Part shown: piece by piece, positions 1-8,095 of the stretch
How the letters are laid out: each line of letters starts with the position of its first letter
Numbering within the stretch: position 1 is the first letter of the stretch
DNA from: Longibacter sp051155795
GTDB lineage: Bacteria; Bacteroidota; Rhodothermia; Rhodothermales; Salinibacteraceae
NCBI RefSeq assembly: GCF_051155795.1
Contig: NZ_DAXETW010000081.1
Location: 1-64,000 of the forward strand
Length of the DNA: 64,000 nt
Direction: 5' to 3'
The notes under the pieces: model-generated
Told to the model about the DNA's origin: nothing
The model's input: only the letters and a program-made list of their open reading frames with translations
Databases searched by the model: none
Translations under genes and position numbers: made by a program

Positions 1-1
1 C

Positions 2-1507
2 GTGCGAGAGCTCACGATCGCCCCCTTCACGCTCCTGAAAGGCGCCGCCCTCGGGGTGGGCACGACCGTCGCGGCCGCGCTGGCCCCGGCCCGGGAAGCG
101 ACCAACGCGCCCGTCAGCACGGTGCTCCGGCGGTCCACGCAGGAAAGCGGCATCCAGAAGCTCGCCCCACGCCTCGCACTGGTGGGGGCCGTCCTCGGCG
201 CCGTTGCCGGGGGACTGCTGCTGATTCCGACGCGCAGCATCGTTGTCGGCTACCTATCGTTGCTGCTCGTGCTCGTCGCCGCCGCCCTTATCACGCCGGT
301 CTTCGTTCTGGCCGCCGCACGCGTGGCGCGACCGATCCTCGGTCGGATCGCAGGGGTCATCGGACGGATGGCCTCGCGGGGCGTCGCAACGACGCTCAGC
401 CGGACGGGCATTGCCATCGCTGCCCTGACCATCGCAATCGCCTCCACCGTCGGCGTCGGCGTGATGATCGACAGCTTCCGCGGAACGGTGGTCACATGGC
501 TGTCCCAGTCGCTGCAGGCAGACGTGTACGTCCAACCGCCGAGCCTGGTCTTTCGCCGCTCGGACGCATCGCTGCAGCCGGGCGTGGTCACGACGCTTCG
601 GGCAATGGACGGAGTCGAAAGTGCGCACTCCGTTCGCCGCACGGAGGTTCAGAGCGAGGACGGATCTACCGAACTTGTCGCGATCGAAATGGGGCCCAGC
701 ACCCCGGACATTTACCGGTTCAAATCGGGCGATCCGGACGAGATCTGGCCGCGATTCGCCGGAGGGGAATTTGTGCTGGTCTCTGAACCGTACAGCTACA
801 AGCATCGCGTCGGCGTCGGGGACTCGCTCCGCATCCAGACCGACCGCGGGCCGACCCGATTCCCGATACGGGGCGTGTACTACGACTACGGGTCCGACAT
901 CGGGGTTGTCATGATGAGTCGACAGACGTACACGTCGCACTACGACGACAGAGGCTACTCCGGCATCGCCCTGTATCTGGACGACGGCCTTGATCCGGAC
1001 GACATCATTCCGGCCATGCGATCCGCCGTCGCCGGCATGCAAGACGTGTTCATCCGCTCGAATCGCGACCTCCGGGAAACCTCGCTCGAGATTTTCGACC
1101 GCACCTTTACGATCACAACCGTCCTGCGCCTGCTGGCCATCCTCGTCGCCTTTATCGGTGTACTGAGCGCCCTCATGGCGCTGGAGCTGGAACGCGAACG
1201 CGAACTCGGAGTGCTCCGCGCCACCGGTATGACGCCAGGACAGGTGGGTCGCTACGTGACGATGCAAACGGGCCTCATGGGCCTGATCGCCGGACTGGCT
1301 TCGCTGCCTCTCGGCTATGCTCTCGCCTACGTCCTCGTCTATGTGATCAATAAACGCTCCTTCGGGTGGACGCTGCAACTGGACGTGCCGGGCGAGGTGC
1401 TCCTACAGGCGGTCGCCCTGGCCGTCATCGCCGCCGTCCTGGCCGGCCTCTACCCCGCGTACAAGATGGCAAACACGTCCCCGTCCACGGCGCTCAGGGA
1501 GGAGTGA
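2..1507 (+). CDS. FtsX/MacB-type ABC transporter permease, C-terminal part (5' end outside window)
   Basis: The reading frame is already open at the window edge, so this is the C-terminal part of a larger inner-membrane permease; the GTG at position 2 is not a convincing start. Visible are two closely spaced hydrophobic segments (about residues 55-110), one more near 132-152, a soluble extracytoplasmic block (about 155-370) and three C-terminal membrane segments (about 375-395, 420-447, 465-487), ending in YPAYKMANTSP, typical of FtsX-domain permeases. Family members are the membrane half of ABC systems that move lipoproteins, lipids or drugs across or out of the inner membrane; an ATPase partner would lie upstream and is not visible. 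The double-domain (about 800 aa) architecture is inferred from the remains of a first FtsX unit at the N terminus. Substrate unknown. Confidence 0.85.
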   Translation: MRELTIAPFTLLKGAALGVGTTVAAALAPAREATNAPVSTVLRRSTQESGIQKLAPRLALVGAVLGAVAGGLLLIPTRSIVVGYLSLLLVLVAAALITPVFVLAAARVARPILGRIAGVIGRMASRGVATTLSRTGIAIAALTIAIASTVGVGVMIDSFRGTVVTWLSQSLQADVYVQPPSLVFRRSDASLQPGVVTTLRAMDGVESAHSVRRTEVQSEDGSTELVAIEMGPSTPDIYRFKSGDPDEIWPRFAGGEFVLVSEPYSYKHRVGVGDSLRIQTDRGPTRFPIRGVYYDYGSDIGVVMMSRQTYTSHYDDRGYSGIALYLDDGLDPDDIIPAMRSAVAGMQDVFIRSNRDLRETSLEIFDRTFTITTVLRLLAILVAFIGVLSALMALELERERELGVLRATGMTPGQVGRYVTMQTGLMGLIAGLASLPLGYALAYVLVYVINKRSFGWTLQLDVPGEVLLQAVALAVIAAVLAGLYPAYKMANTSPSTALREE

Positions 1508-1508
1508 G

Positions 1509-1586
1509 GGGTTCAGGGTTCAGGGTTCTGAGTTCTGGGTTCTGGGTTCTGAGTTCTGGGTTCCGGGTGCTGGGTTCCGGGTTTCG
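1509..1586. repeat. Degenerate heptamer tandem array (GGGTTCA/GGGTTCT units)
   Basis: About eleven head-to-tail 7-nt units of the type GGTTCAG / GTTCTGG / GTTCCGG follow directly after the permease stop codon. The units differ by single substitutions, chiefly A/T/C after GTTC. The period of seven is kept almost without slips. Read on the minus strand, the unit is TGAACCC, the same as in the array near 6360. Confidence 0.85.
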
Positions 1587-1593
1587 TGGGCCT

Positions 1594-1681
1594 GAGCGTT
1601 GATGTGTTCACGTGATAACGGACTAACGTGCCAACGTGTCAACGTCCTAACGCATCAGCGCAAAAACGCATAAACGTAAAA
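1594..1681. repeat. Degenerate octamer tandem array (AACGTGCC-type units)
   Basis: Directly beside the heptamer array, eight-nucleotide units such as AACGTGCC, AACGTGTC, AACGTCCT and AACGCATC succeed one another for roughly ten copies and drift to A-rich units (AACGCATA, AACGTAAA) at the end. The conserved core is AACG. The array ends where the terminator of the minus-strand peptidase gene begins. Confidence 0.8.
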
Positions 1682-1713
1682 ACCGCCGATGCCCTGGGAT
1701 GAGCACCGGCGGT
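1672..1713 (-). terminator. Rho-independent terminator of the M16 peptidase gene
   Basis: Read on the minus strand, a GC stem (ACCGCCG paired with CGGCGGT at 1707-1713 and 1682-1688, extended by two further pairs past one mismatch) is followed by a run of five T. It lies about 45 nt after the stop codon of the M16 peptidase. Confidence 0.75.
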
Positions 1714-1756
1714 CGGTGATGGTCGGCGACGTGAATCGCTGCGTCGTGCCTGGCGA

Positions 1757-4660
1757 TTACTGCTCGTCCTCGCCGGCGGACGCGCCGTCGCTATCCGTCG
1801 ATGCCGCGGCGTCGGCATCGAAGTTTTCCGGATACAGGATGATCCGGTAGTACCGGTTTTCCTTCAGGTACGTGTTGGCGGTCTCAGCGATGGACTCCGG
1901 CGAACTGCTCGACACGAGGTCTTCGTAGCGATAGATGTCGAGCGGTTCGACGCTCTCGCTCGTGAAAGCCTGATCCAGGGCGCTGACCCAGAAGCCGTTC
2001 GTTTCCATCGCCGTCTCGCGGCTCCGGCGCTGCTGCTCCTGCACCTTCGCGACGTCATCCGCCGTTACGCCGCCCGTTCGGACGGAGTCGATTTCCGCTT
2101 TCGCTGCCGCAAGCAGATCTGCGGCCCGGTCTGGGTCGCATACGAAGGAGACCGTGAAGCTGTACCGGTTGTACGGCGGCCCGGTGGTGTTGTCACGCAC
2201 GCCCACGTTGTAGGTACCCCCGCGATTTTCTCGCAGCTCCTCGCGAAGCTTGATCGAGAGCACGTCTTTCAGCGTCGTCAGGGCATGACGGTTCTCACGC
2301 GTGTACTCGAGATCGCCGTTGTACGTCAGAATGACGATCGAGCGCTGCCCCTGGCCGGCACGCACTTCGGCCTCCACCACGTCGTTCGGCGGGGCGGGCG
2401 TTACGGCCTGCACCTCATCCGCCCGATCGGTGGTCGGGAGCGTGCCCAGATACGTCTGTGCATACTGAGCAAGAGAATCAACCGATACATTGCCGGCGAA
2501 CGTAAAGGTGAAGTCGCTCGCATCGGCAAAGCGAGTTCGATAATAGTCGAGAAGCGCCTCCCCGTCGAGGGATTCGACCTCTTCGACGGTCGGCGGCAGA
2601 ACACGCGGGTGGTTACCGTAGACCTTCGACACCAGCGTATCCTGCAGCGCGGCCGTCGGCGTGGCGGAGCGATTCTTTAGCCGGGCCACCACCTGCTGCT
2701 GAAACGACTGCAGCGCGTTGGCATCGACCCGCGGCTCCGTGGCGTACAGGTGGATCAACTGAAACAGCGTCTCAAGGTCGTCCGGCGACGCCGATCCGTT
2801 CATCCCCTCCTCGCGGCCGGAGATGTACGGATTGACGCTCACCGTCTTACCCTGGAGGTATTTGTTCAGCGTCGTGTTGTTGAACGGCCCCACCCCGCTC
2901 TGTCGCACCACGTTCGGCGCGAAGCGCATCGAGCGGTACGCCTCATCGTCGATCGTCGACGTGCCGCCGGGGCTGGTGGCCGTGAAGCGTACCTCGTCGT
3001 CTTTGAACTCGGTCGGCTTGTGAACGACGGTCACGCCATTTTCAAGCGTCCAGACCGTGGTCCCCAGCGTGTCGATCGTTTCCGTCGACGCGACACCCGC
3101 CGGTTCCGGCACGTTCGCCAGCAGCGGGACATCCGACATTTCGTCCTCATACGGCTCGACCTCCTTGTTGCGCACACGGTCGAGCACGGCGGCAAGTGTA
3201 TCGGTCGACGGCGCCTCAAGGCCGTCCTTCTCCGGCATCTGGACCAGCACTGCACGGTTCCGGTCGGCAACGATGGTCGAGGTGACCGCATTCACGTCCG
3301 ACACATTGATCGTTGGGAGGATTTCCTGGGCGAGCTCGTACTCGGTCTCAATACCGGGCACCGCCTCCCCTGTCAGGAAAAGCTGCACATACTGCTGGGC
3401 AAGCGACTGCGACGGGATGTTTTCCCGCTCGCGATACGATGTCTCGTACGAGCGGAGTAGGTCACGCTTCTGGCGGATCAACTCGGTATCCGTGAAGCCG
3501 TGCTGGCGAATGCGCGTTGCTTCCGTCAGCAGGGCCTCCATGCCGGCAACAACGCTGTCTTCGGGCACCTGCGCCTGCAGTCCGTAGCCCTTCATCGGCC
3601 GCGCGAGGGAGAAATTAAATGCGCCCGCCCCCACGAACGGGACGTCTCCCGTCTGCGCTTTCTCCGACAGCCGGGCGTTCAACATGCTGAAGAACAGCCG
3701 CTCTTTCAGCATCCGGCGGAAGTCCTCTCGGGTTTGAACCGGCTCAGCATCGGTCTTGAAAATCGTCGCGACGGTCGAAACCGGGTACTCCGGATCGGTG
3801 ACCACCGCGTACTTCGTGTCCTCGTGGGCCGGGACGTCGTAGGTCTCCCGCTCCTTCGGATCGTCCGGTGCTTCAAAATCGGCAAAACGGTCGCGAATCA
3901 TCGCCTCGAGCGTATCGGGATCCATGTCGCCCACGGCAACGATCGCCATCAAGTCGGGGCGGTACCACGTGCGGTAGTAGTCGCGGACTTCACTGTACGG
4001 GGCATTCTTCACGACCGACGTGTCGCCGATCGGGAGACGATCCGCGTAACGGGAGCCGGAAAAGAGGGTCGACACGATGTCGTCCTGCATGCGCCCCTGT
4101 GCCGTCTCCTGGCTCTGGCGCCACTCTTCGATCACGACGCCGCGTTCTTTATCGATTTCCTCCTCTGCGAGAGTCGCGCGGGACGCCCAGTCGCGGAGAA
4201 CAGTAAACGAGGTCTCCACCAGGTCCATGCTGTCGGTCGGCACCCGCAGCTTGTACACCGTTTCGTCAAAGCTGGTGTACGCGTTCACGTCCGGACCGAA
4301 CTCCATGCCCGTACGCTCGAGGAAGTCGATCAGCTTTTGCTCCTCAAAGTTTTCGGTACCGTTGAAGAGCATGTGCTCGAGAAAGTGCGCGAGCCCGCGC
4401 TGGGCATCCGTTTCGAGAATGGATCCCGCGTTCAGTGCGAGACGAAGCTGCAGCCGATCCTCCGGCTCGTCGTTCTGGCGGATGTAGTACCGCATCCCGT
4501 TGTCCAGCGTCCCGGTTCGGACGGCGGGATCGGTCGGAAGCGGCTCTTCGGTATCCTGTGACGGCGCTTGCTGCGCCCGCGCAACTCCGTCTGCCGGTAC
4601 CAGCAGAAGGAGCGCAAGGCCAAAGACGGCGCGCAAGAAAAATCGTGCGGGTTGTCGCAT
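1757..4660 (-). CDS. M16 family zinc metallopeptidase, secreted
   Basis: Large (967 aa) pitrilysin-type peptidase with two M16 units. The inverted zinc motif HFLEH is at about residues 92-96, with the downstream Glu of the zinc site in the ERGVVIEEW region about 75 residues on. The C-terminal half is a second, inactive M16 fold. I chose the Met at 4660 because a clean signal peptide begins there (MRQPARFF, then a Leu/Val-rich core and an Ala-Gln cleavage region). A start at 4714 would put 18 extra residues before the signal. The mature protein is predicted periplasmic, degrading peptides. It has its own terminator and is divergent from the AttH-like gene. Confidence 0.92.
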   Translation of the reverse strand: MRQPARFFLRAVFGLALLLLVPADGVARAQQAPSQDTEEPLPTDPAVRTGTLDNGMRYYIRQNDEPEDRLQLRLALNAGSILETDAQRGLAHFLEHMLFNGTENFEEQKLIDFLERTGMEFGPDVNAYTSFDETVYKLRVPTDSMDLVETSFTVLRDWASRATLAEEEIDKERGVVIEEWRQSQETAQGRMQDDIVSTLFSGSRYADRLPIGDTSVVKNAPYSEVRDYYRTWYRPDLMAIVAVGDMDPDTLEAMIRDRFADFEAPDDPKERETYDVPAHEDTKYAVVTDPEYPVSTVATIFKTDAEPVQTREDFRRMLKERLFFSMLNARLSEKAQTGDVPFVGAGAFNFSLARPMKGYGLQAQVPEDSVVAGMEALLTEATRIRQHGFTDTELIRQKRDLLRSYETSYRERENIPSQSLAQQYVQLFLTGEAVPGIETEYELAQEILPTINVSDVNAVTSTIVADRNRAVLVQMPEKDGLEAPSTDTLAAVLDRVRNKEVEPYEDEMSDVPLLANVPEPAGVASTETIDTLGTTVWTLENGVTVVHKPTEFKDDEVRFTATSPGGTSTIDDEAYRSMRFAPNVVRQSGVGPFNNTTLNKYLQGKTVSVNPYISGREEGMNGSASPDDLETLFQLIHLYATEPRVDANALQSFQQQVVARLKNRSATPTAALQDTLVSKVYGNHPRVLPPTVEEVESLDGEALLDYYRTRFADASDFTFTFAGNVSVDSLAQYAQTYLGTLPTTDRADEVQAVTPAPPNDVVEAEVRAGQGQRSIVILTYNGDLEYTRENRHALTTLKDVLSIKLREELRENRGGTYNVGVRDNTTGPPYNRYSFTVSFVCDPDRAADLLAAAKAEIDSVRTGGVTADDVAKVQEQQRRSRETAMETNGFWVSALDQAFTSESVEPLDIYRYEDLVSSSSPESIAETANTYLKENRYYRIILYPENFDADAAASTDSDGASAGEDEQ

Positions 4661-4714
4661 GAGAGCGTGAAATCGGTGAGGGGCAAAGAATCGAACGAGG
4701 TCGGGATGGCGCAT

Positions 4715-4954
4715 GGGGGGTCTTCGCCACGGTATTATCCCGGACGTAGACAGGCACGTGTTCTTACATGCATTACATCTTATTTTTACATTCCAATTTC
4801 ACCTACGCTGCAGGTCTTCGTCTCGTTACATGAAAATCGTACGCACCACTCGCTCCGCTTCGTAAGGATGTTGTTCTTGCGGATCTCCGGAAGCGCGGAA
4901 TCGTCCGTGCTGTGCCTGCCCGTTCGTCATTGCCGCCATCCACTCGTCCGATTC
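4715..4954. promoter_or_regulatory. Divergent promoter region with four TTACAT repeats
   Basis: This AT-rich intergenic stretch separates the M16 peptidase (minus) and AttH-like gene (plus). The hexamer TTACAT occurs at 4764-4769, 4773-4778, 4786-4791 and 4826-4831, all in the same direction, inside a locally AT-rich patch. This is compatible with promoters or a regulator site, but the sequence does not identify a regulator. Confidence 0.35.
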
Positions 4955-6223
4955 ATGCGTCGCACTGCACTCGTGTTCACCCTGATCGTCGCCGTTCTCG
5001 GTGCCGCCGTCTACTGGCTGACGACCCGAACGGAGGACGACGACCCGCTCGACACCTCCGTCGCCGTTGCCGACGCCATGGGCGATAGCGACACCACCGG
5101 CTACGCCCGCGCGGACCGGGTGGTCGATTTCACGTTTCCGGACGACCACGGCCCGCATCCCGCGTTCAAAACCGAGTGGTGGTACATTACAGGAAATCTG
5201 GATTCGGAGGGAGCGGCGCGAACCCCCGGCCGGCAGCCGGGTCCCGGGGCGCGCGATGTTGGCTTCGAGCTCACCATTTTCCAAATTGCTCTCCGGCCGC
5301 CGGCGGGAGAGGCGCCGGTGCGTCCCGTAGCGGCAGACACCGGGCGGTCGGCCTGGTCCACCGACCAGATGTACATGGCGCATTTCGCGGTGAGCGACAT
5401 CACGAACGAAACGCAGTATGACGTTGAGCGCTTCAGTCGAGGTGCCCTGGGCCTCGCCGGTGCTCAGGCCGACCCGTTCCGCGTCTGGCTCGACGACTGG
5501 ATGATCGCCACGGCGGACACCGCCTCGCGTCCCCTCATCGACGGCGCATTCCCAATTCGCCTCCGCGCGCACGGCAACGGCGCCGCCGCCGACCTGGTGC
5601 TGACACCAACCAAGCCAATGGTGTTGCAGGGCGATCGGGGCCTGTCGAAGAAGGGCGAGGGCGAAGGCAATGCGTCCTACTACTATACGTACCCGCGTCT
5701 TGCTACCGAGGGCACGGTGGTGATCGACGGGGACAGCATCGAGGTATCCGGTCTGAGCTGGATGGACCGCGAGTGGAGCACGTCGGCCCTCAGCGAGAAC
5801 CAGGTCGGCTGGGACTGGTTCGCCCTGCAACTCGACGACGGCCGCGATCTGATGTATTATCAGCTTCGCAACCGGGACGGATCCGCCAGCATGTACACCG
5901 ACGGGATCGTGGTCGGCCCGGACGGCTCCACCACCCGCATCGAAAGAGAAGACGCCTCGCTGCAGGTTCTGGATACGTACCGCACGCCCGACGGGTCGCG
6001 GGAGTACCCCACCGAGTGGCGCCTGCACATCCCCGACCAGGACCTTGACCTCCACGTGGACGCGACATTTGATGACCAAGAACTGAACGTCTCCGTTCGC
6101 TACTGGGAAGGCGCGGTAACTGTCGACGGATCGTCCCAGGGAAGCCCCGTACGCGGACACGGATTCGTCGAAATGACGGGCTACGGCGAAGGCCCCGCAT
6201 CGCCGACCGCCGGCATGGAGTGA
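4955..6223 (+). CDS. AttH/CrtC-like lipocalin-fold protein (carotenoid 1,2-hydratase family)
   Basis: The 422-aa product has one N-terminal membrane or signal segment (residues 5-22), then the family hallmark HPAFKTEWWYITGNL at about residue 66 and the later motifs GLSWMDREW and GWDWFALQLDDG. This is the two-domain lipocalin-like AttH family, which includes the carotenoid hydratase CrtC and many cell-envelope proteins of unknown substrate. The open frame extends 129 codons further upstream, but that part is atypical sequence crossing the divergent promoter; the Met at 4955 gives the expected signal sequence. No carotenoid genes are adjacent, so a lipid or carotenoid substrate is only possible. 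Envelope location is inferred. Confidence 0.8.
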   Translation: MRRTALVFTLIVAVLGAAVYWLTTRTEDDDPLDTSVAVADAMGDSDTTGYARADRVVDFTFPDDHGPHPAFKTEWWYITGNLDSEGAARTPGRQPGPGARDVGFELTIFQIALRPPAGEAPVRPVAADTGRSAWSTDQMYMAHFAVSDITNETQYDVERFSRGALGLAGAQADPFRVWLDDWMIATADTASRPLIDGAFPIRLRAHGNGAAADLVLTPTKPMVLQGDRGLSKKGEGEGNASYYYTYPRLATEGTVVIDGDSIEVSGLSWMDREWSTSALSENQVGWDWFALQLDDGRDLMYYQLRNRDGSASMYTDGIVVGPDGSTTRIEREDASLQVLDTYRTPDGSREYPTEWRLHIPDQDLDLHVDATFDDQELNVSVRYWEGAVTVDGSSQGSPVRGHGFVEMTGYGEGPASPTAGME

Positions 6224-6230
6224 CGGGGCT

Positions 6231-6283
6231 TAGGTGTTACGGTGTTACGGTGTTAATGTGTTAAGGGTGTTAAGGTGTGAATG
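6231..6283. repeat. Degenerate octamer tandem array (GGTGTTAC/GGTGTTAA units)
   Basis: About six 8-nt units of the form GGTGTTAC or TGTGTTAA follow the stop of the AttH-like gene. A looser duplication of GTTTGTATG lies just downstream (about 6290-6315). Confidence 0.75.
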
Positions 6284-6357
6284 TGGGGGGTTTGTATGCA
6301 TGTAGGTTTGTATGTGGGGTTGAGAGTGATTGATGACGGGTGGCGTGGTGGCCACGC

Positions 6358-6400
6358 TGAACGTTGAACCCTGAACGTTGAACCCTGAACGTTGAACGTA
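6358..6400. repeat. Heptamer tandem array (TGAACGT/TGAACCC alternating)
   Basis: Six 7-nt units alternate almost perfectly between TGAACGT and TGAACCC. It is the cleanest heptamer array in the window. It ends a few bases before the TTG start codon of the next gene, and the open frame of that gene begins inside the array. Confidence 0.88.
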
Positions 6401-6405
6401 TCCCC

Positions 6406-6870
6406 TTGAACGCTGAGCTCAACTTACCGGTCTACGAGCTTCGGACGACGGATCGAGGCGGGAAACGCATGGTGTACGACGTCTTCCGTGGGAAGTACGT
6501 TCGCCTGACCCCCGAGGAGCATGTTCGCCAGCAGTTTGTGCACTACCTCGTCGACGCGCACGGCGTACCGAGCGGACTCGTGTCCATCGAGCAGCGTGTA
6601 GATATTCAGGGGCAGCCGCAGCGCGCGGACGTCGTCGTTCATAACCGCCGGGCCCAGCCCCTCCTGCTCGTCGAATGCAAGGCACCCGGACAATCCATCA
6701 ACCAGTCGGTCTTCGATCAGGCGTCGCGGTATAATCTTGCGCTCGGCGCCCCCTTTCTGGCCGTCACCAACGGCATCGAGCACTACGCCTGCCGGATCGA
6801 TCGTTCGTCCGCCCCAATCGACTTTCTGGACGACCTGCCGGACTTCGACGACATGTGTCGGACCGCGTAG
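6406..6870 (+). CDS. HSDR_N-type (type I restriction R-subunit N-domain) nuclease-fold protein
   Basis: A 154-aa single-domain protein of the HSDR_N_2 family, widespread as a stand-alone gene in Bacteroidota. Seen are LTPEEHVRQQFVHYL near residue 37, RADVVVHNR (the Asp of the PD-(D/E)XK fold) and LLVECKAPGQ (the ExK pair), followed by FDQASRYNLALGAPFLAVTNG. The catalytic-type residues are present, but no methylase or helicase partner is nearby, so a restriction function is not supported and the role is unknown. The start is TTG: the frame is closed by a stop inside the heptamer array at 6379, and the next ATG would delete the conserved LPVYEL beginning. The start codon therefore sits at the edge of the repeat array. 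Confidence 0.8.
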   Translation: MNAELNLPVYELRTTDRGGKRMVYDVFRGKYVRLTPEEHVRQQFVHYLVDAHGVPSGLVSIEQRVDIQGQPQRADVVVHNRRAQPLLLVECKAPGQSINQSVFDQASRYNLALGAPFLAVTNGIEHYACRIDRSSAPIDFLDDLPDFDDMCRTA

Positions 6871-7314
6871 GCGCCAGCACTCGCCGGGAGTTCCAGCGTA
6901 CGGGTTTCCCCCACAAGACCGCGTACGACGTCCGTACAGTTCTCCTCAGGATCTCCCCACCTGCGTGTCGGAACGGCCCTGCTATCGCCTCTGCCGCACA
7001 TAGATGATGTTTTGAGTGAGCTTCTCGGGACAGGCCCCTCGGCTCCCCGATAAGCCATTCGCATCCAATGAGGTTAGACGGTGGGGACTGTCATGATTGC
7101 GACCAAAGATAACACACAGCGCAGAAACGTCACCGAACGCACACCGGCTACGGGACCGCCCAGGCCGGAACGACCATCCGATTCTCCGCGCAAGGAGCGC
7201 GTGCAGAGCGGCGACGGCAAGACGATCCGGAGCCGAGAAGACGGGATTCCAACCCTCCATGCAACAGCTCCGAATCGTACGGCCCCTTCCCGAAAGCCCT
7301 GGAAGAAGGACGGC
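6871..7314. other. Gap upstream of tonB; possible alternative N-terminal coding
   Basis: The tonB frame is open back to GTG 7081 and ATG 7093, giving a 74-78 residue Ser/Pro/Arg-rich extension. Third codon positions there lack the strong GC bias seen after 7315, so I treat this stretch as 5' leader. No other gene, hairpin or repeat is evident between 6871 and 7080. Confidence 0.45.
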
Positions 7315-7974
7315 GTGAGCGTGAAGTCGCAGTACGGACCGACGCTCCAGTTCGGATTCGTCCTTGCACTTGCGATCCTGCTGGGCCTCACGGCTCTACG
7401 GTTCGAAACGGATGACAGCTTCGACATCACCCTTAGCGAGCAGGACGTCGTGGTGATGGAGGAGGTCGCCCAAACGGAGCAGGAGATTCGTGCGCCGGCA
7501 CCGCCGCGCCCGGCTGCCCCGATTGAAGTGGCCAACAACGTCGTGCTGGAAGATGAAACCTTCGACTTCGACGCGACCCTCGATCTGAACGAGTCGCTCG
7601 AGGTTGCCGCAACGCCTCCGCCTCCCGCACCGGAGTCGCAGGAGGACGAGAAGACGTACGAGGATGAGATCTTCGTCGTCGTCGAAGACCAGCCTGAACT
7701 GGTCGGTGGCCTGGCCGCGCTGCAGAGCCAAATTGAGTACCCCATCCTTGCGCAGAAGGCCGGTATTGAGGGACGCGTGTTCGTCCAATTCGTCGTCAAC
7801 GAACAAGGAGACGTCGTAAACCCCACCGTCATCCGAGGGCGTCACCCGCTCCTCGATGCCGAGGCACTTCGCGTCATAAGCCTGGCGAAGTTTGAACCGG
7901 GCCGACAGCGAGGGAAAGCCGTGAAGGTTCAGATGGCTATGCCCATCACCTTCAAGCTGAAGATCAAGAGGTAA
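7315..7974 (+). CDS. tonB: TonB family energy transducer
   Basis: The product has a single N-terminal membrane anchor (about residues 9-29), a Pro/Asp/Glu-rich periplasmic linker (stretches of APPRP and TPPPPAPE), and a C-terminal TonB domain with YPILAQKAGIEGRVFVQF, then PLLDAEALRVI and KVQMAMPITF. It would couple the proton-motive force to outer-membrane TonB-dependent receptors such as the HmuR-like receptor at 49 kb. No exbB/exbD are adjacent. The GTG start at 7315 is chosen because a strong AAGAAGGA ribosome site lies 5 nt upstream, family members start just before the anchor, and codon bias changes here; ATG 7093 is the alternative. The gene ends in a strong hairpin. Confidence 0.88.
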   Translation: MSVKSQYGPTLQFGFVLALAILLGLTALRFETDDSFDITLSEQDVVVMEEVAQTEQEIRAPAPPRPAAPIEVANNVVLEDETFDFDATLDLNESLEVAATPPPPAPESQEDEKTYEDEIFVVVEDQPELVGGLAALQSQIEYPILAQKAGIEGRVFVQFVVNEQGDVVNPTVIRGRHPLLDAEALRVISLAKFEPGRQRGKAVKVQMAMPITFKLKIKR

Positions 7975-8012
7975 CTCCCCTCGCTTCCGCGAGTGATTAT
8001 CCCGAAGCGCAC

Positions 8013-8052
8013 AGGCGGGCCCGACTTCGGTCGGGTCCGCCTTCATTTGTTG
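8013..8052 (+). terminator. Strong hairpin terminator after tonB
   Basis: A 12-bp stem (AGGCGGGCCCGA with TCGGGTCCGCCT, one G-T pair) closes on a CTTCGG loop, the stable UUCG type, at 8013-8042. It is followed by TCATTTG. It sits between the convergent tonB and EF-G-like genes and could stop both. Confidence 0.75.
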
Positions 8053-8095
8053 AGGTAAATGTGCGCGCGACCGGTCGGCCGCCGGACGGTCCACA

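Noticed and set aside
1366..1602. ORF encoding repeated VLSSGFR/VLGSGFR heptads
   Set aside because: The peptide repeat arises because a 7-nt array read in triplets repeats every 7 codons. It is not a protein gene.
6406..6870. Type I restriction-modification system
   Set aside because: Only the small HSDR_N-type domain is present; no helicase, methylase or specificity gene is adjacent, and stand-alone copies are common in this phylum.
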